DNA of 17,718 nucleotides from Bacillota bacterium (GTDB taxonomy: Bacteria > Bacillota > Clostridia > Acetivibrionales > DSM-1351): the NCBI GenBank assembly GCA_023433945.1, contig JAEYTP010000057.1, positions 1-17,718 on the forward strand, in the 5' to 3' direction. Shown here piece after piece: positions 6,172 to 13,454 of the stretch. Each line of letters begins with the position of its first letter. Position 1 is the stretch's first letter. Both the position numbers and the translations under genes were made by a program. The notes beneath the pieces were generated by a model, which was given only the letters and a program-made list of their open reading frames with translations, was not told where the DNA came from and made no database searches.

Positions 6172-6624
6172 ATGGGAGAGTGTTGTAACAATTACAACAG
6201 TGGCTGTAATGATAATTTGAGTCACTTAATGGCTAAATACATTGGTCAAACGGTAACTATTTTTACTAAGAGTGGAGGACAATCAGGCTGTGGCTTCACA
6301 GGTGTTATACTTGGTGTAAATGATAACTTTGTAAGGTTGATTACCAGTATTGGGCCTGCTCCAGGTTGTGCACTGGGCAACGGATGTGGCTCTTATGAAA
6401 TGAATGACATGGGTTACATGGGTGGCTGCGGCATGATAACTGGAGGTATGGGCGGAGCTATGACCGGAGGTATGGGTGGCTATGGCTGTATGTCTGGTGG
6501 TATGGGAGGCTGTATGCCTGGATATATGACGGGGAATATGGTATCCAACCCTATTTATAATGTTGGCTCTGTAACTGATATACCATTATGTAGCATTGCA
6601 TCATTTGTTCACAATGCAGTTTAG
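6172..6624 (+). CDS. Gly/Met/Cys-rich protein with an Sm-like N-terminal segment, possible spore-coat protein
   Basis: A 150-residue protein with three parts. Residues 1-20 hold three cysteines. Residues 20-60 (LMAKYIGQTVTIFTKSGG, then GFTGVILGVNDNFVRLIT) read like a small Sm/Hfq-type or SH3 beta-barrel. Residues 77-123 are a low-complexity tail of GGMGG/GCM repeats rich in Met, Gly and Cys. The last 25 residues return to a folded-looking strand that ends in SIASFVHNAV. There is no signal peptide or membrane segment. GAAAGGAG (6158-6165) is a strong RBS. The gene is monocistronic, with terminators on both sides and a sigma-K-like promoter. I do not recognise a named family. A cross-linked spore-coat or metal-binding protein is a reasonable guess, not a demonstration. 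Confidence 0.8.
   Translation: MGECCNNYNSGCNDNLSHLMAKYIGQTVTIFTKSGGQSGCGFTGVILGVNDNFVRLITSIGPAPGCALGNGCGSYEMNDMGYMGGCGMITGGMGGAMTGGMGGYGCMSGGMGGCMPGYMTGNMVSNPIYNVGSVTDIPLCSIASFVHNAV
6400..6540 (+). repeat. Gly-Met-Gly-Gly coding repeats
   Basis: This stretch encodes a run of short GGMGG, TGGMGG and GCMSGG units (residues 77-123 of the protein). It is built from recurring GGTATGGG-type triplet groups. Such tracts evolve by slippage, and copy number is likely to differ between strains. Confidence 0.75.
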
Positions 6625-6671
6625 GTAACTGTTATTTAATTACTTAAGAAAATAAAAATAACTATTTCATA

Positions 6672-6711
6672 AAAGCAAAAGGGGAGGGCGGAGTTATTCC
6701 GTCCTTGCTTT
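6672..6711 (+). terminator. Interrupted hairpin downstream of the Gly/Met-rich gene
   Basis: AAAGCAA (6672-6678) pairs with TTGCTTT (6705-6711), and GGGCGGA (6686-6692) pairs with TCCGTCC (6698-6704, one G-U), with a 7-base bulge on the 5' side. It lacks a long T tract, so it may be a stabilising 3' structure or a weak terminator ahead of the stronger hairpin at 6772-6795. Confidence 0.5.
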
Positions 6712-6771
6712 ATGTCCCATGCTTATGTATTTGTATATCTTGTCATTTTGCCAAAGAATTTAAATATAATA

Positions 6772-6795
6772 AAAAAAGAGCGTAAGCTCTTTTTT
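6772..6795. terminator. Bidirectional terminator between convergent genes
   Basis: A perfect 10-bp stem (AAAAAAGAGC with GCTCTTTTTT) around the loop GTAA. It has T runs on both strands and lies between the + strand Gly/Met gene and the - strand gene ending at 6794, so it can end transcription from both sides. The 3' arm touches the stop codon of the minus gene. Confidence 0.9.
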
Positions 6796-7126
6796 ACATT
6801 TCACCACATGAATCATAGGTTCTGTCAATAATAGGTTCAAAATAAACATCCAAAAACATGAGTTTTTTATCCTGTGCTTCTTGCACGTTAATAGGAGAAC
6901 TGTAAAATGCGATTCTATACTCGAATTCGGGCTCCTTTATTCTATCCCTTGCGTTGACATCGTATTGCTGGCTTGATACCTTGTATACCCCATTTGCCTC
7001 AAGCTGACTAATAAACCAGTTGAGCTCTTCAGAGTCATCTACATCCATACATGGAATAAGCCCATTTTGCATATCCGAAATAATCCTTTTTATTTCCCCT
7101 GTCTGATATCTTTCCTGATAAAACAT
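6794..7126 (-). CDS. Hypothetical 110-residue protein
   Basis: This is the only gene on the minus strand. It encodes a soluble, acidic protein of mixed alpha/beta character (MFYQERYQTGEIKRIISDMQ at the start, later a DDSEELNWFISQLEANGVYKV segment and EYRIAFYSSPINVQEAQDKK). Only two cysteines are present, and there is no signal peptide or TM helix. The start at 7126 is chosen because GGGGAGTG lies just upstream on the minus strand; an upstream in-frame ATG at 7204 would add 26 residues that run through the RBS and a palindrome, so it is unlikely. I do not recognise a family. It is divergent from the HtrA-like operon and may share its control region. Confidence 0.75.
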   Translation of the reverse strand: MFYQERYQTGEIKRIISDMQNGLIPCMDVDDSEELNWFISQLEANGVYKVSSQQYDVNARDRIKEPEFEYRIAFYSSPINVQEAQDKKLMFLDVYFEPIIDRTYDSCGEM

Positions 7127-7179
7127 AATTATCACTCCCCGTAAATTGCTTCTAATTTGCTGGATATTATTAAGATGAT

Positions 7180-7197
7180 TTTTACCTGAAGGTAAAA
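7180..7197. promoter_or_regulatory. Palindrome in the leader of the minus-strand gene
   Basis: TTTTACC-TGAA-GGTAAAA is a perfect 7-bp inverted repeat. It lies just downstream of the predicted minus-strand start, so it could be a repressor operator or an mRNA hairpin in the 5' leader. Confidence 0.5.
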
Positions 7198-7203
7198 TTT
7201 GCA

Positions 7204-7222
7204 TATATTTAAATATACCACA
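7204..7222 (-). promoter_or_regulatory. Probable promoter (extended -10) of the minus-strand gene
   Basis: Read on the minus strand, TGTGGTATATT gives an extended -10 (TGG then TATATT at 7217-7212). A poor -35-like TTACAA lies at 7238-7233 with only 15 bp spacing. The -10 overlaps a perfect 14-bp palindrome TATATTTAAATATA (7204-7217). The TGTGGTATA string is mirrored in the divergent promoter at 7267-7275. Confidence 0.45.
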
Positions 7223-7266
7223 AATATCATTTTTGTAACTTTTAATTTTTTTAATCAGTATTAAAA

Positions 7267-7277
7267 TGTGGTATAAT
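7267..7277 (+). promoter_or_regulatory. Promoter (extended -10) of the HtrA-like operon
   Basis: TGTGGTATAAT contains a perfect -10 TATAAT (7272-7277) preceded by the extended TGG element. The -35 region (about 7249-7254) is poor, as is common when an extended -10 is present. The start would be near 7284, about 40 bases before the ATG at 7326. Confidence 0.65.
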
Positions 7278-7325
7278 TAAGTCCAAATTGGAATCATTTA
7301 CAAGTCTTGTGAAGGGGTCAGAAGT

Positions 7326-8465
7326 ATGAATAAAAGATTAGGTTTTAAGATTGTTTGTGCCGGTATTATTACAACACTGCTTTTTGTTACTAATGTTTAT
7401 GCATCAACAAGCAATATTAGTCTTACAATAGATGGTAAACAAACTTCGGGTAATGTAAAAACTATAGACGGTAAAACCTATATAGCATTAGATGCACTAA
7501 ATTCGGTAGATGGGCTTACTATCAGCAAGACCTCACAAAACGTATCCATATCTACAAATAATATCTCGAATATAGTAACTAAAGTTTCACCTTCAGTAGT
7601 TGGAATTATTGGTAAACTTAAAGAAAGCAGCAGTAACTATAATGAAATGACAGACAACCTGGTATTTGGAACAGGTGTTATTTATCGATCGGATGGATAC
7701 ATAGTTACTAATGCCCATGTTGTTAAAGAAATGGAAAGTATAGTTGTTGTACTCTCCAACAGCAAGCCTTACAAGGCTCGTCTAAAGGCTATAGACGAAA
7801 AGTTGGACCTTGCTACTATAAAGATTGACAAAGGTGGGCTCACTCCTGCTACATTTGGAGATATAAAGAAAGCTACCGTTGGTCAAGAGGTTGTTGCAAT
7901 AGGTACCCCTCTTTCATTTAGCCTTAGAAATTCCGCTACGAGGGGAATCGTTAGTGGAATGAATAGAGTGGCTGGCGGTGAATACAGGTTTATTCAGTCT
8001 GATACTGCCATAAATGGTGGCAATAGTGGTGGTCCACTGGTGAATATGCAAGGACAGGTAATAGGTATTAATTCAGTCAAATTTATGGGGTATGGTGTAG
8101 AGGGTTTGAGCTTCTCCATCCCTATTGATACTGTACAATATGCTATAAAGCATTTTGAAAAATTCGGCAAGATAAAAAGACCTTATTTAGGACTTAACTT
8201 TTCAGAGAGTATAGCAGCGCAATACGGCCTTCCAACGTATGAAGAGGGTATCAACATTCAAGACATTGATGAGGGCTCTCCTGCAGAAAATTTTGACTTA
8301 TCTGTTGAAGATAAACTGCTTGCTGTAAACGGAGTAAAGGTAAATACTATTATTGACTTCAATGAAGAGATGAAGAAGTATTATCCGGGTGACAGCGCAA
8401 CCTTCTTGCTTGTAAGAGATGGCAAAAAGTTTAGTGTTGATGTTCGTTTTTCTGAGAAGGATTAA
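7326..8465 (+). CDS. Secreted HtrA/DegP-like serine protease with an N-terminal copper-amine-oxidase-N-type domain and a PDZ domain
   Basis: A 379-residue surface protease of the trypsin-like S1C family, which degrades or checks misfolded extracellular proteins. A signal peptide or signal anchor covers about residues 1-26 (possible cleavage after NVYA). Residues 30-77 resemble the copper amine oxidase N-terminal stalk (LTIDGKQ, then DGKTYIALDAL). The protease domain has a full triad: His131 (TNAHVV), Asp161 (KLDLAT), Ser234 (GGNSGGPL). A PDZ domain (about 270-379) has the PYLGLNF start and an EGSPAENFDL-type segment. AAGGGG (7312-7317) is the RBS. It leads an operon, 9 bases before a second secreted protein with the same stalk type. 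It is shorter than HtrA with two PDZ domains and uses the stalk in place of a long linker. Confidence 0.92.
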   Translation: MNKRLGFKIVCAGIITTLLFVTNVYASTSNISLTIDGKQTSGNVKTIDGKTYIALDALNSVDGLTISKTSQNVSISTNNISNIVTKVSPSVVGIIGKLKESSSNYNEMTDNLVFGTGVIYRSDGYIVTNAHVVKEMESIVVVLSNSKPYKARLKAIDEKLDLATIKIDKGGLTPATFGDIKKATVGQEVVAIGTPLSFSLRNSATRGIVSGMNRVAGGEYRFIQSDTAINGGNSGGPLVNMQGQVIGINSVKFMGYGVEGLSFSIPIDTVQYAIKHFEKFGKIKRPYLGLNFSESIAAQYGLPTYEEGINIQDIDEGSPAENFDLSVEDKLLAVNGVKVNTIIDFNEEMKKYYPGDSATFLLVRDGKKFSVDVRFSEKD

Positions 8466-8474
8466 GGTGAATAT

Positions 8475-10457
8475 ATGAGAAAACTTGCTTGTTTGATTAT
8501 TACGCTTTCAATTGTGCTAACATCATTGTTAAATACATATGCAACTTCAGAATTGAATACTTACGCAAATTCAGGATTAAACACGGATGCTAATTCAGTT
8601 GATAAAACTGTGCTTGAGTTAACAGTTGATAGTGCAACTGCCAAAATAGACGGAAAAGTATCCAAAACTGAGAAGCCTTTTAAGTATAATGGGACTACTT
8701 TTATCCCTTTGGAGTGGTTTACCACAGCTATTGGGGCTGAAGTTATTAAGGATGGAAAGAGAGTACAAATTATTTACTATGATTCAGATATCAATTTAAC
8801 CACAGGTGCCAATACATACACTGCCAATGTTGAATCAAAAAAACTAAAGGCTTCTCCGGTTGTTAAGAATGGCTTCACCATGGTTCCCTTGGAGTTTTTA
8901 GCTGAAAATTTTCCTGTGACGGTGACCATGGACAAAAAAGTTGCTATAAAGATAATACTTGAGGATGATGGGGCTTTGAAGGATTTATCCTTCCTAACAG
9001 GAGGTATAACCACTGCTAAGGTAGGTAACAGCTTCTACGGCTATAGCATTACTGTTCCATCCGGTTCAAGAATCATTTCAAATTCTTTTAACTCCAGATA
9101 CCTAAGCCTTTCAAATGAAGCAAAACAGATTTATATAGAAATAAAAATCAAGTCAAAAAATGATAAAACTCTCGATGAATTGTATAATGATGTTTTGTAT
9201 AGTTCAGCTAAGAGGGAATCGAAGATTGAAAAGAATGCAAAGTACCCATATTTTCAATACACATCACTCAGTGAATTTGATGAAGCTACATTGACAAGGG
9301 TTTATCAAAAGGGAGATAGCTTCTATTACCTTATGTTTTACAGCTATGATGCTTCCGTTTCCCCTGAAAAGCTAGTGTCGGATAAAACATATTACAATAT
9401 AGTGAATTCATTTTCCCTTGACTACAAGAGTGGTGAAAAGAATGTAACAGATTTCTCCAAGGTAAGTAATGGTAAGGCCCAGTACCTGAATTATATTTCG
9501 TTGAGCGATGAAGGTAAGTATCTGCCATGGGGAGCTGAGGTTCCCGCAGATTGGGATACTTTAGCTCTTACTTCAAGCCCAACTACTACATATATAGGTA
9601 CCGATTCAAAGCATTATTTGAAGGTTACAATTAATTCACTGCCCAAAGAAGGGGTGGACAAGTATGTAGATGGCATCAAGTTACATTACCAAAATACTTT
9701 CTCACCTAAGTTGTATTCATTTACCAATGATGAAGAGGCTACTCTTGGGAATATATATGCGAGAAATCTTAAGTTCTCAATTATTCAAGGTGGAATTAAT
9801 TACAAAATGGAAGAGTTCTATTACCAAAATGGAGAGTTTCTATATGAGGTAACTATCAAGCTACCTGAAAAGGAATACGAGAAGAGTATCGGTGAGTTCA
9901 AATCTGCGGTTAAAAAAATGCAATACTATGATATTGATAATAAGAAATATAGTACAGATTTAGAGGGGTATACTTCAAAGAACAGCAGGATTCAGATATC
10001 TGATAAGGAGGAAGCGGTTGACTATATCAGTAAAAACTACAAGTGGTCCATCAAGCTTCCTGGCTACTTTACAAAGGACCCAACAGATTTTGAAGGAAAT
10101 CAAACCTTTGTAAACCCAAAGAATGATACCTTTATAAATATAAGCGTACTTGAAAATTCATCACTGTCAAAGACACTTACTGACGAAGAACGTTTTTCAA
10201 TTATTCAACTGCTCAATTCAAAGTATGAAATGAAATTACTTACAAGTACCAAACAAAATATGAATGGGTTTGATGTCAGGGCATACACATACTCTATTCA
10301 AAACGCTGATTATGATATGTACTCCAATGTCACCTGTTATTGCCTGGAAAATGATAAATTTACTTATTGCTTCCTTGCTATTCAGCCAGAGTTAACAACT
10401 ACAGAGAGTTCTACAAAACAGGTACAGGACATTTGGAATACTTTTAGGGTGAATTAG
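8475..10457 (+). CDS. Secreted copper-amine-oxidase-N-domain protein with three repeated modules
   Basis: A 660-residue exported protein of unknown function. It has a hydrophobic signal sequence (residues 4-19) followed by three 8-residue repeats (19-42). Residues about 47-161 look like a copper amine oxidase N-terminal domain, with two matching halves (GTTFIPLEWF and GFTMVPLEFL). The rest appears to be three related beta-rich modules of about 130-140 residues (roughly 186-315, 349-487, 522-660). Each starts with an aromatic strand leading to Pro (YGYSITVP, LPWGAEVP, YKWSIKLP) and ends with a helix such as NIVNSF or DIWNTF. The RBS TAAGGTGA overlaps the stop of the protease gene, and azlC starts 1 base after its stop. 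No catalytic motif is seen; it may be a surface binding or stress protein and a substrate or partner of the protease. Confidence 0.85.
   Translation: MRKLACLIITLSIVLTSLLNTYATSELNTYANSGLNTDANSVDKTVLELTVDSATAKIDGKVSKTEKPFKYNGTTFIPLEWFTTAIGAEVIKDGKRVQIIYYDSDINLTTGANTYTANVESKKLKASPVVKNGFTMVPLEFLAENFPVTVTMDKKVAIKIILEDDGALKDLSFLTGGITTAKVGNSFYGYSITVPSGSRIISNSFNSRYLSLSNEAKQIYIEIKIKSKNDKTLDELYNDVLYSSAKRESKIEKNAKYPYFQYTSLSEFDEATLTRVYQKGDSFYYLMFYSYDASVSPEKLVSDKTYYNIVNSFSLDYKSGEKNVTDFSKVSNGKAQYLNYISLSDEGKYLPWGAEVPADWDTLALTSSPTTTYIGTDSKHYLKVTINSLPKEGVDKYVDGIKLHYQNTFSPKLYSFTNDEEATLGNIYARNLKFSIIQGGINYKMEEFYYQNGEFLYEVTIKLPEKEYEKSIGEFKSAVKKMQYYDIDNKKYSTDLEGYTSKNSRIQISDKEEAVDYISKNYKWSIKLPGYFTKDPTDFEGNQTFVNPKNDTFINISVLENSSLSKTLTDEERFSIIQLLNSKYEMKLLTSTKQNMNGFDVRAYTYSIQNADYDMYSNVTCYCLENDKFTYCFLAIQPELTTTESSTKQVQDIWNTFRVN
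8529..8600 (+). repeat. Three 24-bp direct repeats after the signal peptide
   Basis: Units 8529-8552, 8553-8576 and 8577-8600 encode LNTYATSE, LNTYANSG and LNTDANSV. The first two copies each carry a signal-peptidase-like T-Y-A site, so duplication has multiplied possible cleavage sites. Confidence 0.85.
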
Positions 10458-10458
10458 T

Positions 10459-11160
10459 ATGGGAAAAACACTTAAAATAGCATTTTTACGGACGTTACCC
10501 GTTCTTTGCGGATACCTTGTTATGGGTATCGCTTTTGGAATCTTGCTTCAAAGTGAAGGTTACAACTATGTTTGGGCATTTTTTATAAGTCTCTTTGTAT
10601 ATGCAGGGTCCATGCAATTTGTACTGGTGTCATTTCTTGGGGGAGGCATAAATATTTTATATGCCGCTGTACTTACCCTGTCCATAAATAGCAGACATAT
10701 GTTCTATGGGCTTTCATTTATAGAAAAATTCAGGTCTATGGGCAAAAAGGCTGTATATATGATATTCTCACTCACGGATGAGACCTATTCCTTGCTCTGC
10801 TCTAACAAGACACCAGATGGAATAAGTGAAAACAGACTGTTGTTCTTTATAGCGCTATTGGACCATACCTACTGGATAGTGGGTTCGGTAGTTGGGGCCT
10901 TAATAGGACAGCTTATTAGCTTTGACACCAAAGGGATTGATTTTGCTATGACGGCACTTTTTACTGTTATAATGGTTGAACAATGGTATTCCTTTAAGTC
11001 ACACCTACCCGCTATAGTGGGGGGGATAAGCTCCATCGCTTGTATTTTACTTTTTGGTGCAGGTAATTTTATCATGCCATCACTTATTGTAACAGTGGTA
11101 ACACTAATGCTTCTAAGAAGCAGAGTGGAAGTCAAACTTGAAGGGGGAGAAGGCGCATGA
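10459..11160 (+). CDS. azlC: AzlC-family branched-chain amino-acid exporter subunit
   Basis: A 233-residue polytopic membrane protein, the usual AzlC length. With AzlD it exports branched-chain amino acids and their analogues. Family marks are the N-terminal TLPVLCGYLVMGIAFGILL segment, the FVYAGSMQFVLVSFL segment and SINSRHMFYGLSFI. The ATG lies 1 base after the stop of the preceding gene, with AGGGTG (10446-10451) as RBS, and its stop overlaps the azlD start by 4 bases (ATGA). It is therefore the third gene of the operon headed by the HtrA-like protease. Why an exporter of amino acids is tied to surface proteins is unclear; disposal of peptide breakdown products is only a guess. Confidence 0.92.
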   Translation: MGKTLKIAFLRTLPVLCGYLVMGIAFGILLQSEGYNYVWAFFISLFVYAGSMQFVLVSFLGGGINILYAAVLTLSINSRHMFYGLSFIEKFRSMGKKAVYMIFSLTDETYSLLCSNKTPDGISENRLLFFIALLDHTYWIVGSVVGALIGQLISFDTKGIDFAMTALFTVIMVEQWYSFKSHLPAIVGGISSIACILLFGAGNFIMPSLIVTVVTLMLLRSRVEVKLEGGEGA

Positions 11161-11489
11161 ATATAGGTATTAGCGAAGCAATAGCTATAATTTCTGTTGT
11201 AGCAGTGTGTACGTTTGCCACCAGGCTTTTTCCATTTGTCCTGTTTAGTGGAGCAAAAGAGGTCCCTGCATGGGTAAAGTATCTGGGAGGAGTATTACCA
11301 GCAGCAGTAATAACAATCCTTGTGGTATATTGTATTAGAAACATAGATTTATTAACCTACCCATATGGAATACCAGAGCTTATTGCTATATTGGCAGTTG
11401 CATTGCTACATATATGGAAGAGAAATAACCTTGTTAGTATTGGACTGGGTACAGTATTTTATATGGTTTTAGTGCAGATTGTTTTTTAA
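11157..11489 (+). CDS. azlD: AzlD-family branched-chain amino-acid exporter subunit
   Basis: A 110-residue membrane protein with three to four hydrophobic segments, the small obligate partner of AzlC. It shows the AzlD features TFATRLFPFVLF (about residues 20-31), KYLGGVLPAAVITILVVYC and a C-terminal hydrophobic helix. Its ATG overlaps the azlC stop (ATGA), which indicates translational coupling, and GGGGGAG (11143-11149) is the RBS. It is the last gene of the operon. The following 216 bases are very AT-rich, with no clear intrinsic terminator. Confidence 0.92.
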   Translation: MNIGISEAIAIISVVAVCTFATRLFPFVLFSGAKEVPAWVKYLGGVLPAAVITILVVYCIRNIDLLTYPYGIPELIAILAVALLHIWKRNNLVSIGLGTVFYMVLVQIVF

Positions 11490-11600
11490 ATTAATCCTTT
11501 ACGATTTCTCTATAAAACCTTAAAATATATATGTTAAATAATATAACATTCAACTATTTAGGCTTGTATATTTTATGAGGTAAGTAATAAGGTAAATGGC

Positions 11601-11629
11601 TTGAAATGAAATTTTATTAATTATACTAT
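11601..11629 (+). promoter_or_regulatory. Possible promoter of rarA
   Basis: TTGAAA (11601-11606) is followed by TATACT (11622-11627, 15-bp spacing) or TACTAT (11624-11629, 17-bp spacing). Either would give a leader of about 70 bases before the ATG at 11706. The AT-rich spacer makes this weak evidence. I see nothing else definite in 11490-11705. Confidence 0.3.
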
Positions 11630-11705
11630 TGTAAATAAATGTTTTATTAATTTTATATTATTATATTTATTTGTAAATAACAGGCTTTAAAGTGAGGAAT
11701 AAAGA

Positions 11706-12995
11706 ATGAAGGAAAAGCTGCAGCCGTTGGCATTTAGAATGTCACCTAGAAATATAGATGAATATGTAGGTCAACAGCATATTATTGGCAAGGACAAACT
11801 GCTTTATAGGATGATTAAGGCAGACAGAATAACATCAATTATTCTTTATGGGCCTCCTGGGACGGGTAAAACCTCACTTGCGAGAATAATTGCCAATACT
11901 ACACAGTCCAAGTTTGAAAAGCTAAATGCAGTTACAGCAGGAGTTGCCGATATAAAGAGGATAGTTGCAGACACAAAAAATCCCATGCTTAACCCTAGTG
12001 GGCGAACAGTTCTCTTTATTGATGAGATACACAGATTCAACAAGTCACAGCAGGATGCATTGCTTCCCTTTGTGGAGGAAGGTTCTATTGTACTTATAGG
12101 AGCTACTACTGAGAACCCCTTTTTTGAGGTGAACAAGGCTCTTATCTCAAGATCCACCGTATTTATGCTTAAACCTCTTGAGAAAGAGGATATAATTGAG
12201 CTACTCAAAACTGCTATAAAAGATAAAGAACGTGGTTTGGGCCACATGCAAATAACTATTACCGATCAGGCACTTGAGTATATGGCTGAGGTGTGCGGTG
12301 GTGATGCAAGGTCAGCTTTAAACTCTCTGGAGCTTGCGGTCCTAACTTCAGACCTGAAAAACGATGGCGGTATATTATTGGATGTTGCCACAATAGAAGA
12401 GTGTGTTCAAAAGAAGGCAATCAGGTTTGATAAAGGCGGAGAAGAGCATTACGATAATATAAGTGCTATGATAAAATCCATGAGAGGTAGCGATCCCGAT
12501 GCCGCAGTTTTCTATCTGGCGCGCGCCTTGTATGCTGGAGAAGACGTTGAGTTTTTAGCTAGAAGAATTATTATCTGCGCTTCTGAAGATGTTGGGCTAG
12601 CAAACCCGACAGCGCTTCAAGTTGCAGTGGCGGCTGCCCAAGCCGTTAAAATGATTGGGATGCCTGAGTCTAGGATTATCTTGGCACATGCATGTATTAC
12701 TGTTGCTACCAGCCCAAAATCAAATGCTGCGTATATGGCGGTAAATACTGCTTTGCGTGATGTTGAGACAAAGAACACAGGCAGTGTTCCTATGCATTTG
12801 AGAAATGCGGCGGCGAAAGGAATGGAGCAGCTTGGTTATGGGAAAGGATATAAATATGCTCATGATTACAAGAATAACATAGTAAAGCAGGATTTTCTTC
12901 CAGAGGAAATGCTGGGTACAATATATTACAGTCCTACTGCCAATGGATTTGAATCGAAAATAAAAGATTGGCTTGATAAGTGGAGAAATAATTAA
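11706..12995 (+). CDS. rarA: Replication-associated recombination protein A (RarA/MgsA), AAA+ ATPase
   Basis: A 429-residue AAA+ ATPase of the RarA/MgsA/WRNIP1 family, which acts on stalled replication forks and gapped DNA. It shows the family start PLAFRMSPRNIDEYVGQQH, Walker A GPPGTGKT (49-56), Walker B LFIDEIHRF (103-111), sensor 1 GATTENP (132-138) and a GGDARSALNSLE sensor-2 region. The C-terminal tetramerisation part includes RRIIICASEDVGLANP, CITVATSPKSNAAY and DYKNNIVKQDFLP. The length is normal. GAGG (11694-11697) precedes the ATG by 8 bases. A small membrane-protein gene follows after 31 bases with its own strong RBS, so the two may be co-transcribed. Confidence 0.95.
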   Translation: MKEKLQPLAFRMSPRNIDEYVGQQHIIGKDKLLYRMIKADRITSIILYGPPGTGKTSLARIIANTTQSKFEKLNAVTAGVADIKRIVADTKNPMLNPSGRTVLFIDEIHRFNKSQQDALLPFVEEGSIVLIGATTENPFFEVNKALISRSTVFMLKPLEKEDIIELLKTAIKDKERGLGHMQITITDQALEYMAEVCGGDARSALNSLELAVLTSDLKNDGGILLDVATIEECVQKKAIRFDKGGEEHYDNISAMIKSMRGSDPDAAVFYLARALYAGEDVEFLARRIIICASEDVGLANPTALQVAVAAAQAVKMIGMPESRIILAHACITVATSPKSNAAYMAVNTALRDVETKNTGSVPMHLRNAAAKGMEQLGYGKGYKYAHDYKNNIVKQDFLPEEMLGTIYYSPTANGFESKIKDWLDKWRNN

Positions 12996-13026
12996 GGTAG
13001 TGAATATTTAAAGAGGAGAATGTATT

Positions 13027-13407
13027 ATGAAAAGATTTTTCGCATGGGTTTTATTATTAGGGTTTGTTTTACTTTTGGTCAATATAATGGTATTTCAATA
13101 TTTTATAATTCCGAGTATAGCAATTTACCTAGTAGTTGCAGTATTTTTCCTTTTCTTTATGAATAAACCTTTGCCTAGTAAAAAGCAAAAGAGCAATAAT
13201 ATAAATAGAGGGGATAATGAAAGAATTAATCATGATCCAACTCTATATGCAAATTCAAATGGTGACTATAGCGACAATGCAGGCTTGGATGAAAATTGTC
13301 AATGTGATGAAGACTGCCAGTGTGATGATAACTGCGACTGTGATAATGATGGCTGCGATTGTGGTTCGGACAGCTCTGATAGTGGGGACAGTAGTGATAA
13401 TAACTAA
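13027..13407 (+). CDS. Two-TM membrane protein with a metallothionein-like Cys/Asp tail
   Basis: A 126-residue protein of unknown function. Two hydrophobic segments (about residues 5-24 and 27-46) form a hairpin anchor. A Lys/Asn-rich linker follows, then a tail with eight cysteines in 22 residues, arranged as four CxC pairs (91/93, 97/99, 103/105, 110/112) in a strongly acidic Asp/Asn context. It ends in a Ser/Asp tail. The CxC pairs resemble metallothionein, and the aspartates add metal affinity, so metal sequestration or sensing at the membrane is plausible but inferred. By positive-inside reasoning the Lys/Arg at both ends suggest the tail is cytoplasmic. AGAGGAG (13012-13018) is the RBS. 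I do not know a named family. Confidence 0.8.
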   Translation: MKRFFAWVLLLGFVLLLVNIMVFQYFIIPSIAIYLVVAVFFLFFMNKPLPSKKQKSNNINRGDNERINHDPTLYANSNGDYSDNAGLDENCQCDEDCQCDDNCDCDNDGCDCGSDSSDSGDSSDNN

Positions 13408-13454
13408 TACTCGTTCAGTGGGGACAACAGCAGTGATAACAACTAATACTTGTT
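13381..13454 (+). repeat. Tandem duplication of the 3' end of the Cys/Asp-tail gene
   Basis: Copy 1 (13381-13415) covers the last codons and stop of the gene; copy 2 (13417-13454) lies after the stop with a 3-base insertion. The period is 36 bases, so copy 2 stays in the same frame and would read SGDNSSDNN-stop beside the real SGDSSDNN-stop. Confidence 0.85.

Noticed and set aside
7127..7204. Longer N-terminus for the minus-strand gene (ATG at 7204)
   Set aside because: It would translate through the ribosome site and the palindrome and start inside the predicted promoter; the ATG at 7126 has GGGGAGTG just upstream.
11631..11680. Inverted AT repeat (AAATAAAT...ATTTATTT) before rarA
   Set aside because: The base composition is almost pure A/T, so such pairing is expected by chance; no T-run terminator or operator logic is evident.
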